Positions 52,657 through 63,291 are shown, counted from the first letter of the stretch. The stretch is 64,000 nt of DNA from Sporosarcina sp. FSL K6-3457 (GCF_038007285.1 NZ_JBBOWX010000001.1:1939501-2003500), one strand, 5' to 3'. Translations and numbers: made by a program. The notes: a model not told the origin generated them from the letters alone.

Positions 52657-53970
52657 ATGAAGAAGTTTTTTGGCTTATTTGTATTACTAGCACTAGCACT
52701 TGTCGTATCGGCCTGTACATCAGATGAAAAACCTGACACGACCTCGGATTCGGGTTCAACGGACAAACCGAAGGATACTTCATCGGATAAGGGTGGGGAA
52801 AGCGCAGTTGAAATCTTCAGTTGGTGGACAGGTGCAGGGGAAGAAGATGGACTTCTTGCACTGATTAGCCTATTTAATGAGCTTCATCCAGAAATCAAAG
52901 TAGAAAATGCAGCAGTCGCGGGAGGAGCAGGAACGAATGCGAAAGCAGTGCTCGCCACAAGAATGCAAGGAAATGATCCACCGTCAACTTTCCAAGTACA
53001 TGGTGGGGAAGAATTGAACAAAAGTTGGGTTGCAGCTGACAAAATGGCTCCACTCAATGACTTATATGAAGCGAATGGCTGGATGGATAAATTCCCAGAT
53101 GCGTTAATTGAAATGGTCAGCAATGGTGACAATATTTACTCAGTTCCGGTCAACGTTCACCGTGGAAATGTAATTTTCTATAACATGGAAGTATTCAAAG
53201 AACACGGAATCGAAGTACCGACAACAGTAGATGAGTTTTTTGCAGTAGCTGACAAACTACAAGCTGCTGGCGTTGTCCCATTATCATTGGGGGATAAAGA
53301 ATCATGGGAAGCGACACAAATTTTTGAAAACGTCTTAGCGGCTGAATTAGGAAGAGATGATTATCTTAAACTATTCGCTGGTGAAATTGATTTTACAGAT
53401 GCAAGAGTTGTTGCAGCGGCAGAGAAATTCGGGAAAATCCTTGACTATGTCAATGAAGACCACGCTTCACGTAATTGGCAAGATTCCGCTCAGCTAGTGG
53501 CTGAAGGAAAAGCAGCAATGATTAACATGGGGGATTGGGCGAAAGGATATTTCGTCAATGACTTAAAGCTTGTCACGAACGAAGACTTTGGTTACTTTGC
53601 ATTCCCAGGTACAGTTGGTGACTTCGCAGTTATTACAGATACATTTGGATTGCCAAAAGGTATCGACGATATAGAGGCTACAAAACAATTCTTAACAGTA
53701 CTTGGCTCTGTTGAAGGTCAAGATGCATTTAATCCTCTAAAGGGTTCTATCCCAGCGCGGATTGATGCGGATCCATCTAAATATGATGACTATGGTAAGG
53801 ATACGATTGAAGATTTCAAAACAGCGAAATTGTTCCCGAGTCTTGCACACGGGTCAGCTGCTTCGGAAGGTTTTGTTACAAAAGCGAACCAAGCGGTTAA
53901 TATTTTTGTGACACAAAGAGACGTGCAAAACTTTGTGGACGCATTACAAAATGCAGCACCTGATATGTAA
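52657..53970 (+). CDS. Extracellular sugar-binding lipoprotein (family 1)
   Basis: 437 residues: signal peptide with lipobox VSAC (Cys20), an Asp/Ser/Thr/Lys linker, then the binding domain from EIFSWWTGAGEEDGL. The SWWTGAGE start is typical of proteins binding glucose-, xylose- or oligosaccharide-type sugars. AGAGGGGGC precedes the ATG. First gene of an importer with the permeases at 54064 and 55002; a hairpin separates them. Confidence 0.9.
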   Translation: MKKFFGLFVLLALALVVSACTSDEKPDTTSDSGSTDKPKDTSSDKGGESAVEIFSWWTGAGEEDGLLALISLFNELHPEIKVENAAVAGGAGTNAKAVLATRMQGNDPPSTFQVHGGEELNKSWVAADKMAPLNDLYEANGWMDKFPDALIEMVSNGDNIYSVPVNVHRGNVIFYNMEVFKEHGIEVPTTVDEFFAVADKLQAAGVVPLSLGDKESWEATQIFENVLAAELGRDDYLKLFAGEIDFTDARVVAAAEKFGKILDYVNEDHASRNWQDSAQLVAEGKAAMINMGDWAKGYFVNDLKLVTNEDFGYFAFPGTVGDFAVITDTFGLPKGIDDIEATKQFLTVLGSVEGQDAFNPLKGSIPARIDADPSKYDDYGKDTIEDFKTAKLFPSLAHGSAASEGFVTKANQAVNIFVTQRDVQNFVDALQNAAPDM

Positions 53971-53976
53971 AAAGAT

Positions 53977-54010
53977 GAGGGTGCCAGCCTTATAGAGTGG
54001 CGGCACCCTC
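53977..54010 (+). terminator. Terminator/attenuator between binding protein and permeases
   Basis: GAGGGTGCC pairs with GGCACCCTC, followed by TATTTTTAT. It probably lets only part of transcription reach the permeases. Confidence 0.8.
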
Positions 54011-54063
54011 TATTTTTATAGTATTTATAAACATTGGAAGCCTCAAAACGAGGAGGAAGTAGG

Positions 54064-55002
54064 ATGGAGAAGGCTATACCAGATAAAAGAAAGAAGAAGC
54101 TATCAAAAGATCAGCTAACAGCAATGGCTTTTTTATTGCCCTCTATCATTTTCGTCATTGTGTTTGTTTATGGGTTTATCAGCTGGACGGGGTATATATC
54201 ATTGAGTAATTATAATACGATTGTGCCTGATTATTCATTTGCAGGGCTGAAAAACTACTTATACTTATTTAATGATTTCCGTTTTCAGGCGGATTTACGC
54301 AATACTTTGTTTTTCACTATTCTATTTATTGGTGCTGTTATTTTACTAGGTTTGGCATTGTCCATTTTGCTTGATCAGAAACTTAAAGGGGAGTCTATTT
54401 TCAGGAATATATTTTTATTCCCAATGGCTTTATCCTTTATCGTTACTGGCGTGGTGTGGCAATGGTTACTGCATCCTTCAACAGGCTTTAATAAGTTTTT
54501 AAATTTGTTTGGTATACAGCCAAAATGGTATACAGACACGACTATTTTGGCGGGATTTAAATGGGGAAGCATTGAGTTTGGCTTACCTGTTGCCATTATA
54601 GCGGTTGTCATCGCTGCAGTTTGGCAAATGACCGGTTTTTCGCTAGCTATGTATCTAGCGGGCTTGCGCGGTATTGGCGATGAATTACGAGAAGCAGCTA
54701 GAATGGATGGGGCAACAGAGTTCCAAGTATATATGAAAATTATTTTACCGCAACTTATGCCAATTACCATGAGTGTTGTTATTATCATGGCCCATATTTC
54801 CTTAAAAATATTCGATTTAATTTATGCGATGACGGGATCGGGTGCCAACTTTGTCACAGATGTCCCGGGTTTGTACATGTTTGAAACAACATTTAGAGGA
54901 AATTATTATGCAAATGGCGCTGCCATCGCAATTATTATGTTGCTGTTAGTAGCCGTATTTATTGTTCCGTATTTGTGGAGTAGTAGAAAGGGTGAAAATT
55001 AA
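54064..55002 (+). CDS. ABC sugar importer permease (MalF/UgpA type)
   Basis: 312 residues, about six membrane helices, ATPase-docking loop LREAARMDGATEFQVYMKII near residue 215. The ATG at 54064 is preceded by GAGGAGGAAG; an in-frame TTG at 54034 is upstream of that site. Its stop shares one base with the next start (TAATG), so the permeases are translationally coupled. Confidence 0.92.
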   Translation: MEKAIPDKRKKKLSKDQLTAMAFLLPSIIFVIVFVYGFISWTGYISLSNYNTIVPDYSFAGLKNYLYLFNDFRFQADLRNTLFFTILFIGAVILLGLALSILLDQKLKGESIFRNIFLFPMALSFIVTGVVWQWLLHPSTGFNKFLNLFGIQPKWYTDTTILAGFKWGSIEFGLPVAIIAVVIAAVWQMTGFSLAMYLAGLRGIGDELREAARMDGATEFQVYMKIILPQLMPITMSVVIIMAHISLKIFDLIYAMTGSGANFVTDVPGLYMFETTFRGNYYANGAAIAIIMLLLVAVFIVPYLWSSRKGEN

Positions 55003-55823
55003 TGGCGTCTATCCGAATTGGAAGTATTATTAAATATACTTTGCTAATTATCGTTTCACTTTTTTTTCTAACACCAATTTATGTTATTGTCATGACAAGC
55101 CTTAAGCCACTGTCGGAAGTTTCAATCGATCAAATGTGGGCATTACCAACAGCACTCGATTTTAGTTCATACAAGGTGGCTTTTGACAGTTTGGCTCCGA
55201 ACTTGCTGAACAGCTTTTACTTGGTCATTCCTGCAACATTGTTGTCAGCCTTATTTGGAGCGATGAATGGTTATGTACTTTCAAAGTGGAAGTTTAGGGG
55301 CTCTGATGCACTATTCACGTTTATTTTATTCGGAATGTTCATCCCTTATCAAAGTATTCTGATTCCATTAATTCAATTTTTACGGACAATAGAGCTCTAT
55401 AATACAATTCCAGGGCTGGTACTTGTTCATGTGGTCTATGGTTTACCAATTACGACATTGATGTTCCGAAACTTTTACGCTAGTATACCTGATGAATTGA
55501 TTGAGTCGGCGCAAATTGATGGCGCGAATTTCTTGGGAATCTTTAGGCATATTATTATCCCGTTATCTATTATAGGTTTTGTTGTTGTGGCAATCTGGCA
55601 GTTTACGAATATTTGGAATGAATTCCTATTTGCTGTAACGATTACAACAGGTAGTAAGCAGCCGGTTATGGTGGCGTTACAAAACTTATCAGGAAGTCAA
55701 ATTGTCCAATGGAACGTACAAATGGCCGGTGCATTACTCGCAGCCTTACCGACTTTACTCGTCTATATATTCCTTGGGAAATACTTTGTCAGAGGGTTGT
55801 TGGCAGGGTCTGTTAAGGGCTAA
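55002..55823 (+). CDS. ABC sugar importer permease (MalG/UgpE type)
   Basis: 273 residues, about six helices, docking loop [20 protein letters not shown] and the usual ending [12 protein letters not shown]. It starts in the TAATG overlap with the first permease. No ATPase gene follows; a chemoreceptor gene does. Confidence 0.92.
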   Translation: MASIRIGSIIKYTLLIIVSLFFLTPIYVIVMTSLKPLSEVSIDQMWALPTALDFSSYKVAFDSLAPNLLNSFYLVIPATLLSALFGAMNGYVLSKWKFRGSDALFTFILFGMFIPYQSILIPLIQFLRTIELYNTIPGLVLVHVVYGLPITTLMFRNFYASIPDELIESAQIDGANFLGIFRHIIIPLSIIGFVVVAIWQFTNIWNEFLFAVTITTGSKQPVMVALQNLSGSQIVQWNVQMAGALLAALPTLLVYIFLGKYFVRGLLAGSVKG

Positions 55824-55855
55824 AATCGCCTAAAATAAGCAATGGGGGATATGGC

Positions 55856-57610
55856 ATGAGAAGATTGACTAAAAAGAAAAAATGGAATGTGAAGTTTCCA
55901 TCGCTAGTGAGGTGGCGAAATGTGAAAATAGGACAAAAATACCTACTAACATTTTCACTAGCAGCTATCCTTTTTGCTGTTGCGGGAGTTCTTGTTTATG
56001 GTCAACTTTCTAGAGTCGCCAGTACTATTGAAAAAATCGAACAGGATAGTCTTCATGTCAATGATATGACCCAAATGGGCGCTCTTGTCCAACGTAAAGA
56101 TGTTCAAATTGCTGATTTTATCATTACGAAAGATCAATCTTATGTTGCAACATTTGAAACACTTCAACAAGACTTCGTCGCGGTAAAAGAAGAAGTCGCG
56201 CTTTTTTTAACAACGTCTGAACAACAAAAGATGTTAAATAACATTCGGACATACGATGCTACTATCAATCAACTATTTCTAAATGATATTTCGGAAGCTA
56301 TTGATAGTGGAAATGATATTGTTGCAAATTCTTTGCGGGCCCAATCTGCTTCATTAAAAGATTCAATTGTCGATATGGTCGATCAATTGATAGTTGAAGT
56401 CAATGCAGAACAAGCGACATCTGTACTACATGCAAAAGAACGAATAAGCTCAAGTGTAAGTTTGCTTATTATGACTAATATCATTGTTATCGCAATGGGT
56501 ATTTTATTAACATTATGGGTTAGTAAAATCATTAGTCGTCATTTAAATAAAGTTGTGCATATAACTACGGAAATTGCCAATGGAAATTTAACCGTGGATT
56601 CAATCGGGTATGAAGGGAAGGATGAAATTGGTCAATTAGCGGCAGCTGTCCATCAAATGCAACAAAGTATACGCAGTATTTTATTCAAAGTGACGGATGC
56701 TTCAGGGGCAGTGACATCTCAAAGTGAGATATTGACTCAATCTGCATTTGAAGTCAATCAAGTAAGTGAACAAATTGCTACAACAATGGAAGAGTTATCT
56801 ATAGGTACTGATACACAAGCAAATAGTCTCGCTGATTTATCGACAAATATGAATGACTTTACAGTTTCGGTTAGAGGCTCTGAACAGGGTGGGCAAGAAA
56901 TTGCCACTACATCAACAAAGGTCCTCCAATTGACATCGGAGGGAACTTTGTTGATGAAAGAATCTGTTAATCAGATGAAGCGAATCGATTCGATTGTTTC
57001 AGGGGCTGTTCAGCAGGTTCAAGGACTAGATCGACAATCTGAGGAAATTTCACAATTAGTCCTTGTTATTAAAAATATCGCCGATCAAACGAATCTATTG
57101 TCTTTAAATGCGGCTATTGAAGCAGCAAGAGCTGGTGAACATGGCAAAGGATTTGCGGTAGTTGCAGATGAAGTAAGAAAGCTTGCCGATCAGGTATCTA
57201 TGTCTGTTTCAGAAATAACAACCATCGTTACCAATATTCAAAACGAGACAAATCAAGTTGTGAATTCATTAAATAAAGGCTATGAGGAAGTGAAGGAAGG
57301 GACGGTGCAAATTGAAAAAACAGGACAGAATTTTGAAGTTATTGATAGCTCTGTGTCCGATATTGTAAATAAAATAATTGCTATCTCATCGAATTTGAAG
57401 CTGATCGCGGGAAATAGTAATCATATGAACAATTTGATTCAAGATATTGCTTCTGTATCGGAAGAATCTGCCGCAGGAGTAGAGCAAGTGGCGGCGACTA
57501 CGCATGAAACATCTAGTGCAATGGATGAAGTTTCTCGTAGAGCTCAGCAATTGGCATCACTTGCTGAACAGTTGAATGAGGAGATAGGTGTGTTTAGATT
57601 GGGAAGTTGA
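55856..57610 (+). CDS. Methyl-accepting chemotaxis protein
   Basis: 584 residues: membrane helix at about 29-50, a helical extracellular sensor (about 52-200), second helix (about 202-222), HAMP (about 223-275), and a signalling domain whose tip ([20 protein letters not shown]) contacts CheA/CheW. GGGGGAT precedes the ATG. It follows the importer by 32 bases and is probably cotranscribed, suggesting chemotaxis toward the same sugar, perhaps through the binding protein at 52657. Confidence 0.93.
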   Translation: MRRLTKKKKWNVKFPSLVRWRNVKIGQKYLLTFSLAAILFAVAGVLVYGQLSRVASTIEKIEQDSLHVNDMTQMGALVQRKDVQIADFIITKDQSYVATFETLQQDFVAVKEEVALFLTTSEQQKMLNNIRTYDATINQLFLNDISEAIDSGNDIVANSLRAQSASLKDSIVDMVDQLIVEVNAEQATSVLHAKERISSSVSLLIMTNIIVIAMGILLTLWVSKIISRHLNKVVHITTEIANGNLTVDSIGYEGKDEIGQLAAAVHQMQQSIRSILFKVTDASGAVTSQSEILTQSAFEVNQVSEQIATTMEELSIGTDTQANSLADLSTNMNDFTVSVRGSEQGGQEIATTSTKVLQLTSEGTLLMKESVNQMKRIDSIVSGAVQQVQGLDRQSEEISQLVLVIKNIADQTNLLSLNAAIEAARAGEHGKGFAVVADEVRKLADQVSMSVSEITTIVTNIQNETNQVVNSLNKGYEEVKEGTVQIEKTGQNFEVIDSSVSDIVNKIIAISSNLKLIAGNSNHMNNLIQDIASVSEESAAGVEQVAATTHETSSAMDEVSRRAQQLASLAEQLNEEIGVFRLGS

Positions 57611-57687
57611 TAAAGTCACTGTTCATCTTGAATTATTTAAATTGATTGTTTGAGAATAAAATCATTGCAAAGATGATTCAAGAAATT

Positions 57688-57732
57688 AAGATAACTACTT
57701 ATTCGATTTTCGAGTAAATAGCTATCTTTTTT
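57688..57732 (+). terminator. Rho-independent terminator after the chemoreceptor
   Basis: A 19-base arm beginning AAGATAACTAC pairs imperfectly (three mismatch or wobble positions) with the arm ending TAGCTATCTT, then TTTT. Confidence 0.75.
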
Positions 57733-57799
57733 GAATCCCGAGGAATTTTACAACGATTGATACTATAGAAATTGCTGTGAATGTGCTATCATTTAATTA

Positions 57800-57811
57800 A
57801 GTTAATTAACT
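57800..57811. promoter_or_regulatory. Palindromic operator candidate (ROK regulator?)
   Basis: AGTTAATTAACT is a perfect palindrome beside a second TTAATTAA (57793-57800), 60 bases upstream of the TTG start of the oxidoreductase-ROK operon. Autoregulation by the ROK protein is inferred. Confidence 0.35.
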
Positions 57812-57870
57812 AATGAAATTAAAAGTAAGTCTACCCATAACGTAGTTAAAAAAGCAATGGAGGGGTTATA

Positions 57871-58845
57871 TTGACGATAAAAGTAGGAATGATAGGAACT
57901 GGCTATTTCAGCATGTTTCATGCGGGGATTTTATCGGAATTAGAAGGTGTAGAGATAACAGCTGTATACGGTACAAGTTTAGAGAAAGCAGAGGCAATGG
58001 CCGCTAAATTCCCACATGCTATCGGTTATGCAAATTTAGATATGATGCTGGATGCTAGTCACTTAGATGCTGTCTATATTTGTGTCCCACCAATGGTGCA
58101 TGGCGAGATAGAACTGGCTTTAATCAAACGAAGAATTCCATTTTTTATAGAAAAACCGTTGAGTCAAAATAATGAAATTCCTGCAAAGGTAATGGCAGAA
58201 CTCAAGAAAACTCCTTTGATTACATCAGTAGGTTATCATTATCGCTACAGTGATTCGATTGCGAAGTTGAAAAGTGAGATAAATGATCAGAATATCGGTA
58301 TTGTTCTTGGGTATTATATGTCGAGCATGCCTAAAGTACCTTGGTGGAAAGATCAAGACAGTTCTGGAGGGCAATTTATCGAACAGACAACGCATATTGT
58401 TGATTTATTGCGCTATATTTGTGGGGAAATAGAAGAAGTTAGTGCAGTATTTGGGAACCGAATTTTGTCGGCGCAGGATGAGTCAGTAACTGTAGCAGAT
58501 GTGGGAACGGTAACGTTGAAACTACATAATGGGATTGTCGCTAATTTGTCGAATACTTGTATACTCCCAGAAAGTGTAGATAAAACGGGCATTACTTTGT
58601 TTACAGATCAAGGCATAGTTGATTGGTCACCTAAGCATCTAAAGGTATCAGGAATAGATTCGACAACTACATTTGTCGATATAGCTAACCCTTATCAAAC
58701 CGAAAGTGAAGTATTTATCGATGCGGTACGTACAGGTGATTCGTCTCGGATTCTATCTAACTATGAAGACGCGTATCGGACACATAAGGTGACTTTAGCT
58801 GCATTAGAATCAGCAGAAATTGGTTCTTCTGTGAAAGTAAAATAA
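57871..58845 (+). CDS. Gfo/Idh/MocA-family oxidoreductase
   Basis: 324 residues: VGMIGTGYFSMFH, FIEKPLSQN (about residue 92), and IEQTTHIVDLLRY in the substrate domain. The start is a TTG with GGAGGGG at a suitable distance; no nearer ATG fits. It lies 21 bases before the ROK regulator. Fifth member of this superfamily in the window; the substrate is unknown, probably glucose-like judging by the downstream genes. Confidence 0.86.
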   Translation: MTIKVGMIGTGYFSMFHAGILSELEGVEITAVYGTSLEKAEAMAAKFPHAIGYANLDMMLDASHLDAVYICVPPMVHGEIELALIKRRIPFFIEKPLSQNNEIPAKVMAELKKTPLITSVGYHYRYSDSIAKLKSEINDQNIGIVLGYYMSSMPKVPWWKDQDSSGGQFIEQTTHIVDLLRYICGEIEEVSAVFGNRILSAQDESVTVADVGTVTLKLHNGIVANLSNTCILPESVDKTGITLFTDQGIVDWSPKHLKVSGIDSTTTFVDIANPYQTESEVFIDAVRTGDSSRILSNYEDAYRTHKVTLAALESAEIGSSVKVK

Positions 58846-58866
58846 CTATATAAAGGGAGCCTAATC

Positions 58867-60042
58867 ATGCGACAAGGTACGTTCCAATGGATGAAATCGG
58901 TGAATAAATCCATCATACTCAATAAAATACGAACGGATGCCCCTATTTCTAGGGCACAAATTGCAAAAGAAACGAAATTAACGCCTCCAACGGTGAGTAG
59001 TAATGTCAAAGAATTGATTGAACAGGGGATTGTGATAGAAAGTAAGCAAGGTGAGTCCAAGGGCGGGCGGAAGCCAACTATGCTTCTTATTAATCAGAAG
59101 GTTTTTTACGTTATTGGTGTAGATGCGGGACCAGAAAAAATTGACTGTATTCTCGTGGATTTAGCAGGGAGTGTTATTCAGCGTTCCTCTAGTATGCTGA
59201 CAACACCTATTACAAATGATCAATATCTCGAAATTCTGAAAAAATGTATTCATGATTGTATGCAATCTACGCCTACAATTATGGATAATATGATTGGAAT
59301 AGGTGTAGCAATGCACGGGGTTGTAGAGGTTGAAACAGGTACATCTCTATTTGCACCTATTCTGGGTTTGACCAATATCCCTATTAAAGAAGAACTTGAA
59401 AAAGAATTTATGTTAAACGTTAAAGTAGAGAACGATGCAAGAGCAATGGCACTAGGGGAATCCTGGTTTGGTGATCAAGGTGAGGTTGACAGTATGTTAG
59501 CTGTCAATATTGGTCATGGTGTAGGCGCTGGGCTCGTCATTGATGGAAAGCTCTATCATGGAGCACAAGATATTGCGGGTGAAGTTGGCCATATGACCAT
59601 TGATTTGCACGGTGAAATATGTGAATGTGGTAATCGCGGATGCTTGCAAACATTTATAACTGGTCCGGCAATTGTTAGGCGGGCAAAAGAGTATTTGCTA
59701 CCACCAAATGCCGAGGTTCAGCAGATGACGGGCGCACAAGTTTATGAACTGGCCATGAGTGGACATGAAGAATATATAACTCTTTTTAAGGAAACAGGAG
59801 AAATTATCGGCATTGGTTTAACGAATCTCATTCATATTATTAACCCGCAAAAAATTGTGCTCGGTGGCGGGGTCACAAAATCGGGGTCACTTATTTTGCC
59901 GGAAATAGTGAAAACAATTGAAAAGCGGGCTTTGACACCACAGGCGAAACAAACTCAAATAGGCATTACGACACTTGGGGATGATGCCACATTGTTGGGA
60001 GCAGTGTCATTGCTGTTAGTCGATGTATTCGAACCGGCGTAA
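58867..60042 (+). CDS. ROK-family transcriptional regulator (NagC/XylR type)
   Basis: 391 residues: N-terminal winged helix (about 12-75; SRAQIAKETKLTPPTVSSNV), then the ROK domain with VIGVDAGPEKIDCIL, GVGAGLVIDGKLYHGA and the zinc motif GHMTID...CECGNRGCLQ. These repressors bind a sugar through the ROK domain. AAAGGGAG precedes the ATG. It probably controls its own operon, including phosphoglucomutase and Pgi downstream. Confidence 0.92.
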   Translation: MRQGTFQWMKSVNKSIILNKIRTDAPISRAQIAKETKLTPPTVSSNVKELIEQGIVIESKQGESKGGRKPTMLLINQKVFYVIGVDAGPEKIDCILVDLAGSVIQRSSSMLTTPITNDQYLEILKKCIHDCMQSTPTIMDNMIGIGVAMHGVVEVETGTSLFAPILGLTNIPIKEELEKEFMLNVKVENDARAMALGESWFGDQGEVDSMLAVNIGHGVGAGLVIDGKLYHGAQDIAGEVGHMTIDLHGEICECGNRGCLQTFITGPAIVRRAKEYLLPPNAEVQQMTGAQVYELAMSGHEEYITLFKETGEIIGIGLTNLIHIINPQKIVLGGGVTKSGSLILPEIVKTIEKRALTPQAKQTQIGITTLGDDATLLGAVSLLLVDVFEPA

Positions 60043-60070
60043 CTTATATATTATTTAGGAGGTTTTTTAT

Positions 60071-61816
60071 GTGACTTGGCAAATAGAAGCTGAAAAATGG
60101 TTTGCTGAAGAAAACTTGGAAGCGACACTCAAGCAACAACTATTGAATGAAAAAAATAATCAAGCTTTATTGGAGGATAGTTTTTATAAAAATCTGTCAT
60201 TTGGTACTGCCGGGCTTCGTGGTGAACTTGGATTTGGCACAAATCGGATGAATATTTACACGGTAAGAAAGGCAGCGCAGGGGCTTGCTTTATATATCAA
60301 GAATCATGGAGAAACTGCGAAAAATCGTGGCGTTGTTATTGCGTATGATTCTCGACATTTGTCGGCGGAATTTGGTCTTGAAGTGGCGAAAGTACTTGGC
60401 AGTCACGGAATTCGTTCTTTTTTATTTGATGAACTTCAATCAACGCCATTACTATCCTTTGCGATTCGAGAGTTGAATACATTTTCAGGTGTTGTCATTA
60501 CCGCAAGTCATAATCCAGCAGAATATAATGGATTGAAAGTGTATGGAGAAGACGGTGGACAAGTTACGTTAGAGGCGGCAAATGCGATTACGGCTTATAC
60601 GGAAAGTATTGAAGATTTATTTTCAGTACAGGTCATGGAAGAAACAAATCTTGTAGCAGAGGGATTATTGACTTATTTAGATCAAGATATGAGCAATCGT
60701 TATCTAAAGCAATTGGACAGGATTTTATTAGAGGGTGAGCTTGATAAGCGTTTATCGATTGTCTACTCTCCACTTCATGGAGCTGGCGGGAAACTAGTGT
60801 CTAAAGGGTTGGAGGTAGCTGGATTTACAAATGTAACAATTGTTAGCGAACAGGCCATTCCAGATCCTGATTTTACAACTGTTAAGTTTCCGAACCCTGA
60901 AGAGGCTCAAGCCTTTGATATGGCGCTGGCATATGGCCAAAAGGTGACAGCAGATTTACTCATTGCTACAGATCCAGATGCAGATCGCATGGGTGTGGCT
61001 GTTCGTGATGGGCAAAATAAGTATGTTTTTCTAACAGGCAATCAGATTGGCGCATTACTCGTGCATGCGTTGCTGGAGGACAAATCGAATCGCGGTACGT
61101 TACCAGCAAATGGAGCTGTGCTAAAGACAATTGTTACATCCGAACTGGGGCGTGCTATTGCAGATAACTTTGGTATGCAAACAATTGATGTACTGACAGG
61201 ATTTAAGTTTATTAGTGAAAAAGTGTTGGAGTTTGAAGGAAATGCAGCATCAACTTTTTTAATAGGGTATGAAGAGAGCTACGGCTATTTGATAGGCGAT
61301 TTCGTAAGGGATAAAGATGCTGTTCAGGCTTCAGTCTTAATTGCCTCGGTTGCAGCTCGCTATAAAGCAAATGGTCAATCCTTATTAGAAGGGTTGCATG
61401 CTTTGTATGAGCGTTATGGCTATTATCTGGAAGGATTGGAATCGATTCAGCTCAAAGGCAAAACTGGAATGGCCAAGATTGATGAAATCATGAACTATTT
61501 CCGCTCGGCATCATTTGTGGAGGAGTTTAAGCAACCGTTATCGATTATTGAAGATTATTCGACTGGCTATGCTAACAATTTAAAGGTGGGAATTCAGCAA
61601 TTACTCGATTTACCTATAGCAAATGTGTTAAAATTCAAATTAGCAGATGAGGCATGGTTTGCCATCCGTCCATCTGGAACAGAACCCAAAATCAAATTTT
61701 ATTTTGGTGTCAAGGCAGATACAAAGGTGAAAAGTGACGAGCTTTTATCGGCCATAAAAGTGGATGTCATGACGATTGTGGAAAAATTATCACAGAATCA
61801 TTATGAAAAGAAATGA
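60071..61816 (+). CDS. pgcA: Alpha-phosphoglucomutase/phosphomannomutase
   Basis: 581 residues, the length of B. subtilis PgcA, which interconverts glucose-1-phosphate and glucose-6-phosphate. Domain marks: TAGLRGELG, the phosphoserine loop TASHNPAEYNG (Ser146), the Mg site DPDADR (Asp301, 303, 305), the sugar loop EESYGYLIG, and the phosphate loop RPSGTEPKIKFY. The start is GTG after AGGAGG. Its stop overlaps the pgi region by four bases. It would act on sugar-1-phosphate made by a phosphorylase, but GH65 enzymes yield the beta anomer, which needs a separate mutase not seen here. Confidence 0.92.
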   Translation: MTWQIEAEKWFAEENLEATLKQQLLNEKNNQALLEDSFYKNLSFGTAGLRGELGFGTNRMNIYTVRKAAQGLALYIKNHGETAKNRGVVIAYDSRHLSAEFGLEVAKVLGSHGIRSFLFDELQSTPLLSFAIRELNTFSGVVITASHNPAEYNGLKVYGEDGGQVTLEAANAITAYTESIEDLFSVQVMEETNLVAEGLLTYLDQDMSNRYLKQLDRILLEGELDKRLSIVYSPLHGAGGKLVSKGLEVAGFTNVTIVSEQAIPDPDFTTVKFPNPEEAQAFDMALAYGQKVTADLLIATDPDADRMGVAVRDGQNKYVFLTGNQIGALLVHALLEDKSNRGTLPANGAVLKTIVTSELGRAIADNFGMQTIDVLTGFKFISEKVLEFEGNAASTFLIGYEESYGYLIGDFVRDKDAVQASVLIASVAARYKANGQSLLEGLHALYERYGYYLEGLESIQLKGKTGMAKIDEIMNYFRSASFVEEFKQPLSIIEDYSTGYANNLKVGIQQLLDLPIANVLKFKLADEAWFAIRPSGTEPKIKFYFGVKADTKVKSDELLSAIKVDVMTIVEKLSQNHYEKK

Positions 61817-61827
61817 GGAATGTTGAA

Positions 61828-63129
61828 ATGGTATCACCTGTAACAGTCAATCAGTCATTAATGGCAACAAGTGAGTTGGAGAAGGTTTTTGGTGAACAAG
61901 TGAAACAGATTCATAGTGACATGGCGAATGGTACATCTAAAGGTGCAGACTTTTTGGGCTGGCGTAATCTTCCGGAGGAAGTACTAGCAAATCAACTGGA
62001 AGACGTCTTAGCAGTCGCTGACAAGTTACGGAAAGCAGCTGAAATCGTTGTTGTCATTGGTGTAGGTGGTTCCTATTTAGGGGCGAAAGCTGTTCAAGAT
62101 GCACTTTCTCCTTATTTTGAAAAGAACTCAGAGGATCCTGAAGTTATCTTCGCGGGTCAAAATTTAAGTGGTACGTATATGAAACAATTGCTCCAGTATA
62201 TTAGTAGCAAAGAAGTTGCGGTTATCGTTATTTCAAAATCTGGCACAACGACAGAACCGGCAATTGCTTTCCGAATTTTGTTGGAATATATGGAAGGTCG
62301 CTACGGTGCTTCTTCTAGCGAAAGAATCGTAGCGATTACAGACAAATCAGTCGGTGCATTACGCGAATTGACGAACCGTTCAGGATTTGCTTCTTTCGTT
62401 GTTCCAGATGATGTTGGTGGCCGTTTTTCAGTATTTACACCTGTAGGACTTCTTCCGTTGGCGATTGCTGGAATCGATATTAAGCAATTGCTGAGTGGTG
62501 CAAAGGATGCTGTACAAGAGTTTTCTACTGGGGATATTGCCTCGAATAGTGCTTATCAATACGCAGCACTACGTAATCATTTGTTAAATGAAGGCTTTAA
62601 TGTTGAAATTTTGGCAAGCTTTGCTCCTCGTTTTGCGACATTCCACGAATGGTGGAAGCAGCTCTTTGGCGAGAGTGAGGGCAAGGATGGTAAGGGGATT
62701 TATCCAGCATCTGTGGCGTACCCAACCGATTTACACTCAATGGGTCAATACGTTCAAGATGGACGACGTGAGATATTCGAAACATTTGTGAAATTTGAAG
62801 AGTCAATGGAAGATAACGCAATCCCTACTTCTGCTGATAATTTGGATGGACTGAACTATCTTGCAGATAAAACAATGAATGAAATTAATGAAGTAACATT
62901 GCAAGCAACGATGCAAGCACATGAAGCGGGCGGTGTTCCTCTTATTTTACTGACAGCTGGCAAGCACGATGCTTATCATATTGGTTATCTGATTTATTTC
63001 TTTGAAACTGCTGTTGCGATGAGTGCCTACTTATTAGGCGTCAATCCTTTCGATCAGCCTGGTGTTGAAGAGTATAAGAAAAATATTTTTAGAATGCTTA
63101 AAAAACCAGGGTTTGTTGACGAGCGTTAA
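61828..63129 (+). CDS. pgi: Glucose-6-phosphate isomerase
   Basis: 433 residues, typical of the short Gram-positive Pgi. Visible: VIGVGGSYLGAKAV, ISKSGTTTEPAIAFR (phosphate-binding loop), VGGRFSVFTPVGLLP, and a late HEAGGVPLILL. It interconverts glucose-6-phosphate and fructose-6-phosphate. GAGGAATG supports ATG 61828 over ATG 61813, which overlaps the previous stop. If this is a second copy in the genome it would be dedicated to the sugar imported here. Confidence 0.95.
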   Translation: MVSPVTVNQSLMATSELEKVFGEQVKQIHSDMANGTSKGADFLGWRNLPEEVLANQLEDVLAVADKLRKAAEIVVVIGVGGSYLGAKAVQDALSPYFEKNSEDPEVIFAGQNLSGTYMKQLLQYISSKEVAVIVISKSGTTTEPAIAFRILLEYMEGRYGASSSERIVAITDKSVGALRELTNRSGFASFVVPDDVGGRFSVFTPVGLLPLAIAGIDIKQLLSGAKDAVQEFSTGDIASNSAYQYAALRNHLLNEGFNVEILASFAPRFATFHEWWKQLFGESEGKDGKGIYPASVAYPTDLHSMGQYVQDGRREIFETFVKFEESMEDNAIPTSADNLDGLNYLADKTMNEINEVTLQATMQAHEAGGVPLILLTAGKHDAYHIGYLIYFFETAVAMSAYLLGVNPFDQPGVEEYKKNIFRMLKKPGFVDER

Positions 63130-63159
63130 TAAGGCGTTATAGGAAACATCTGTATACAA

Positions 63160-63273
63160 GTGACACTTCCTAAAATGACAGTGGGAAGGACCATGGTAAA
63201 AACTTCAGCCGCCAAAATTGTATCTTTGGCGGCTTTTATTCAAGTAAAAAGCTAGCTATTCTTTTCTTCCCTA
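63160..63273. repeat. Intergenic repeat B, copy 2
   Basis: Nearly identical to 21301-21413. It contains AGCCGCCAAA...TTTGGCGGCT followed by TTT (a good terminator for pgi on the plus strand) and a CTTCC/GGAAG stem. It occupies the first half of the 330-base gap after pgi. Confidence 0.82.
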
Positions 63274-63291
63274 TATATAAAAAATAGATGA

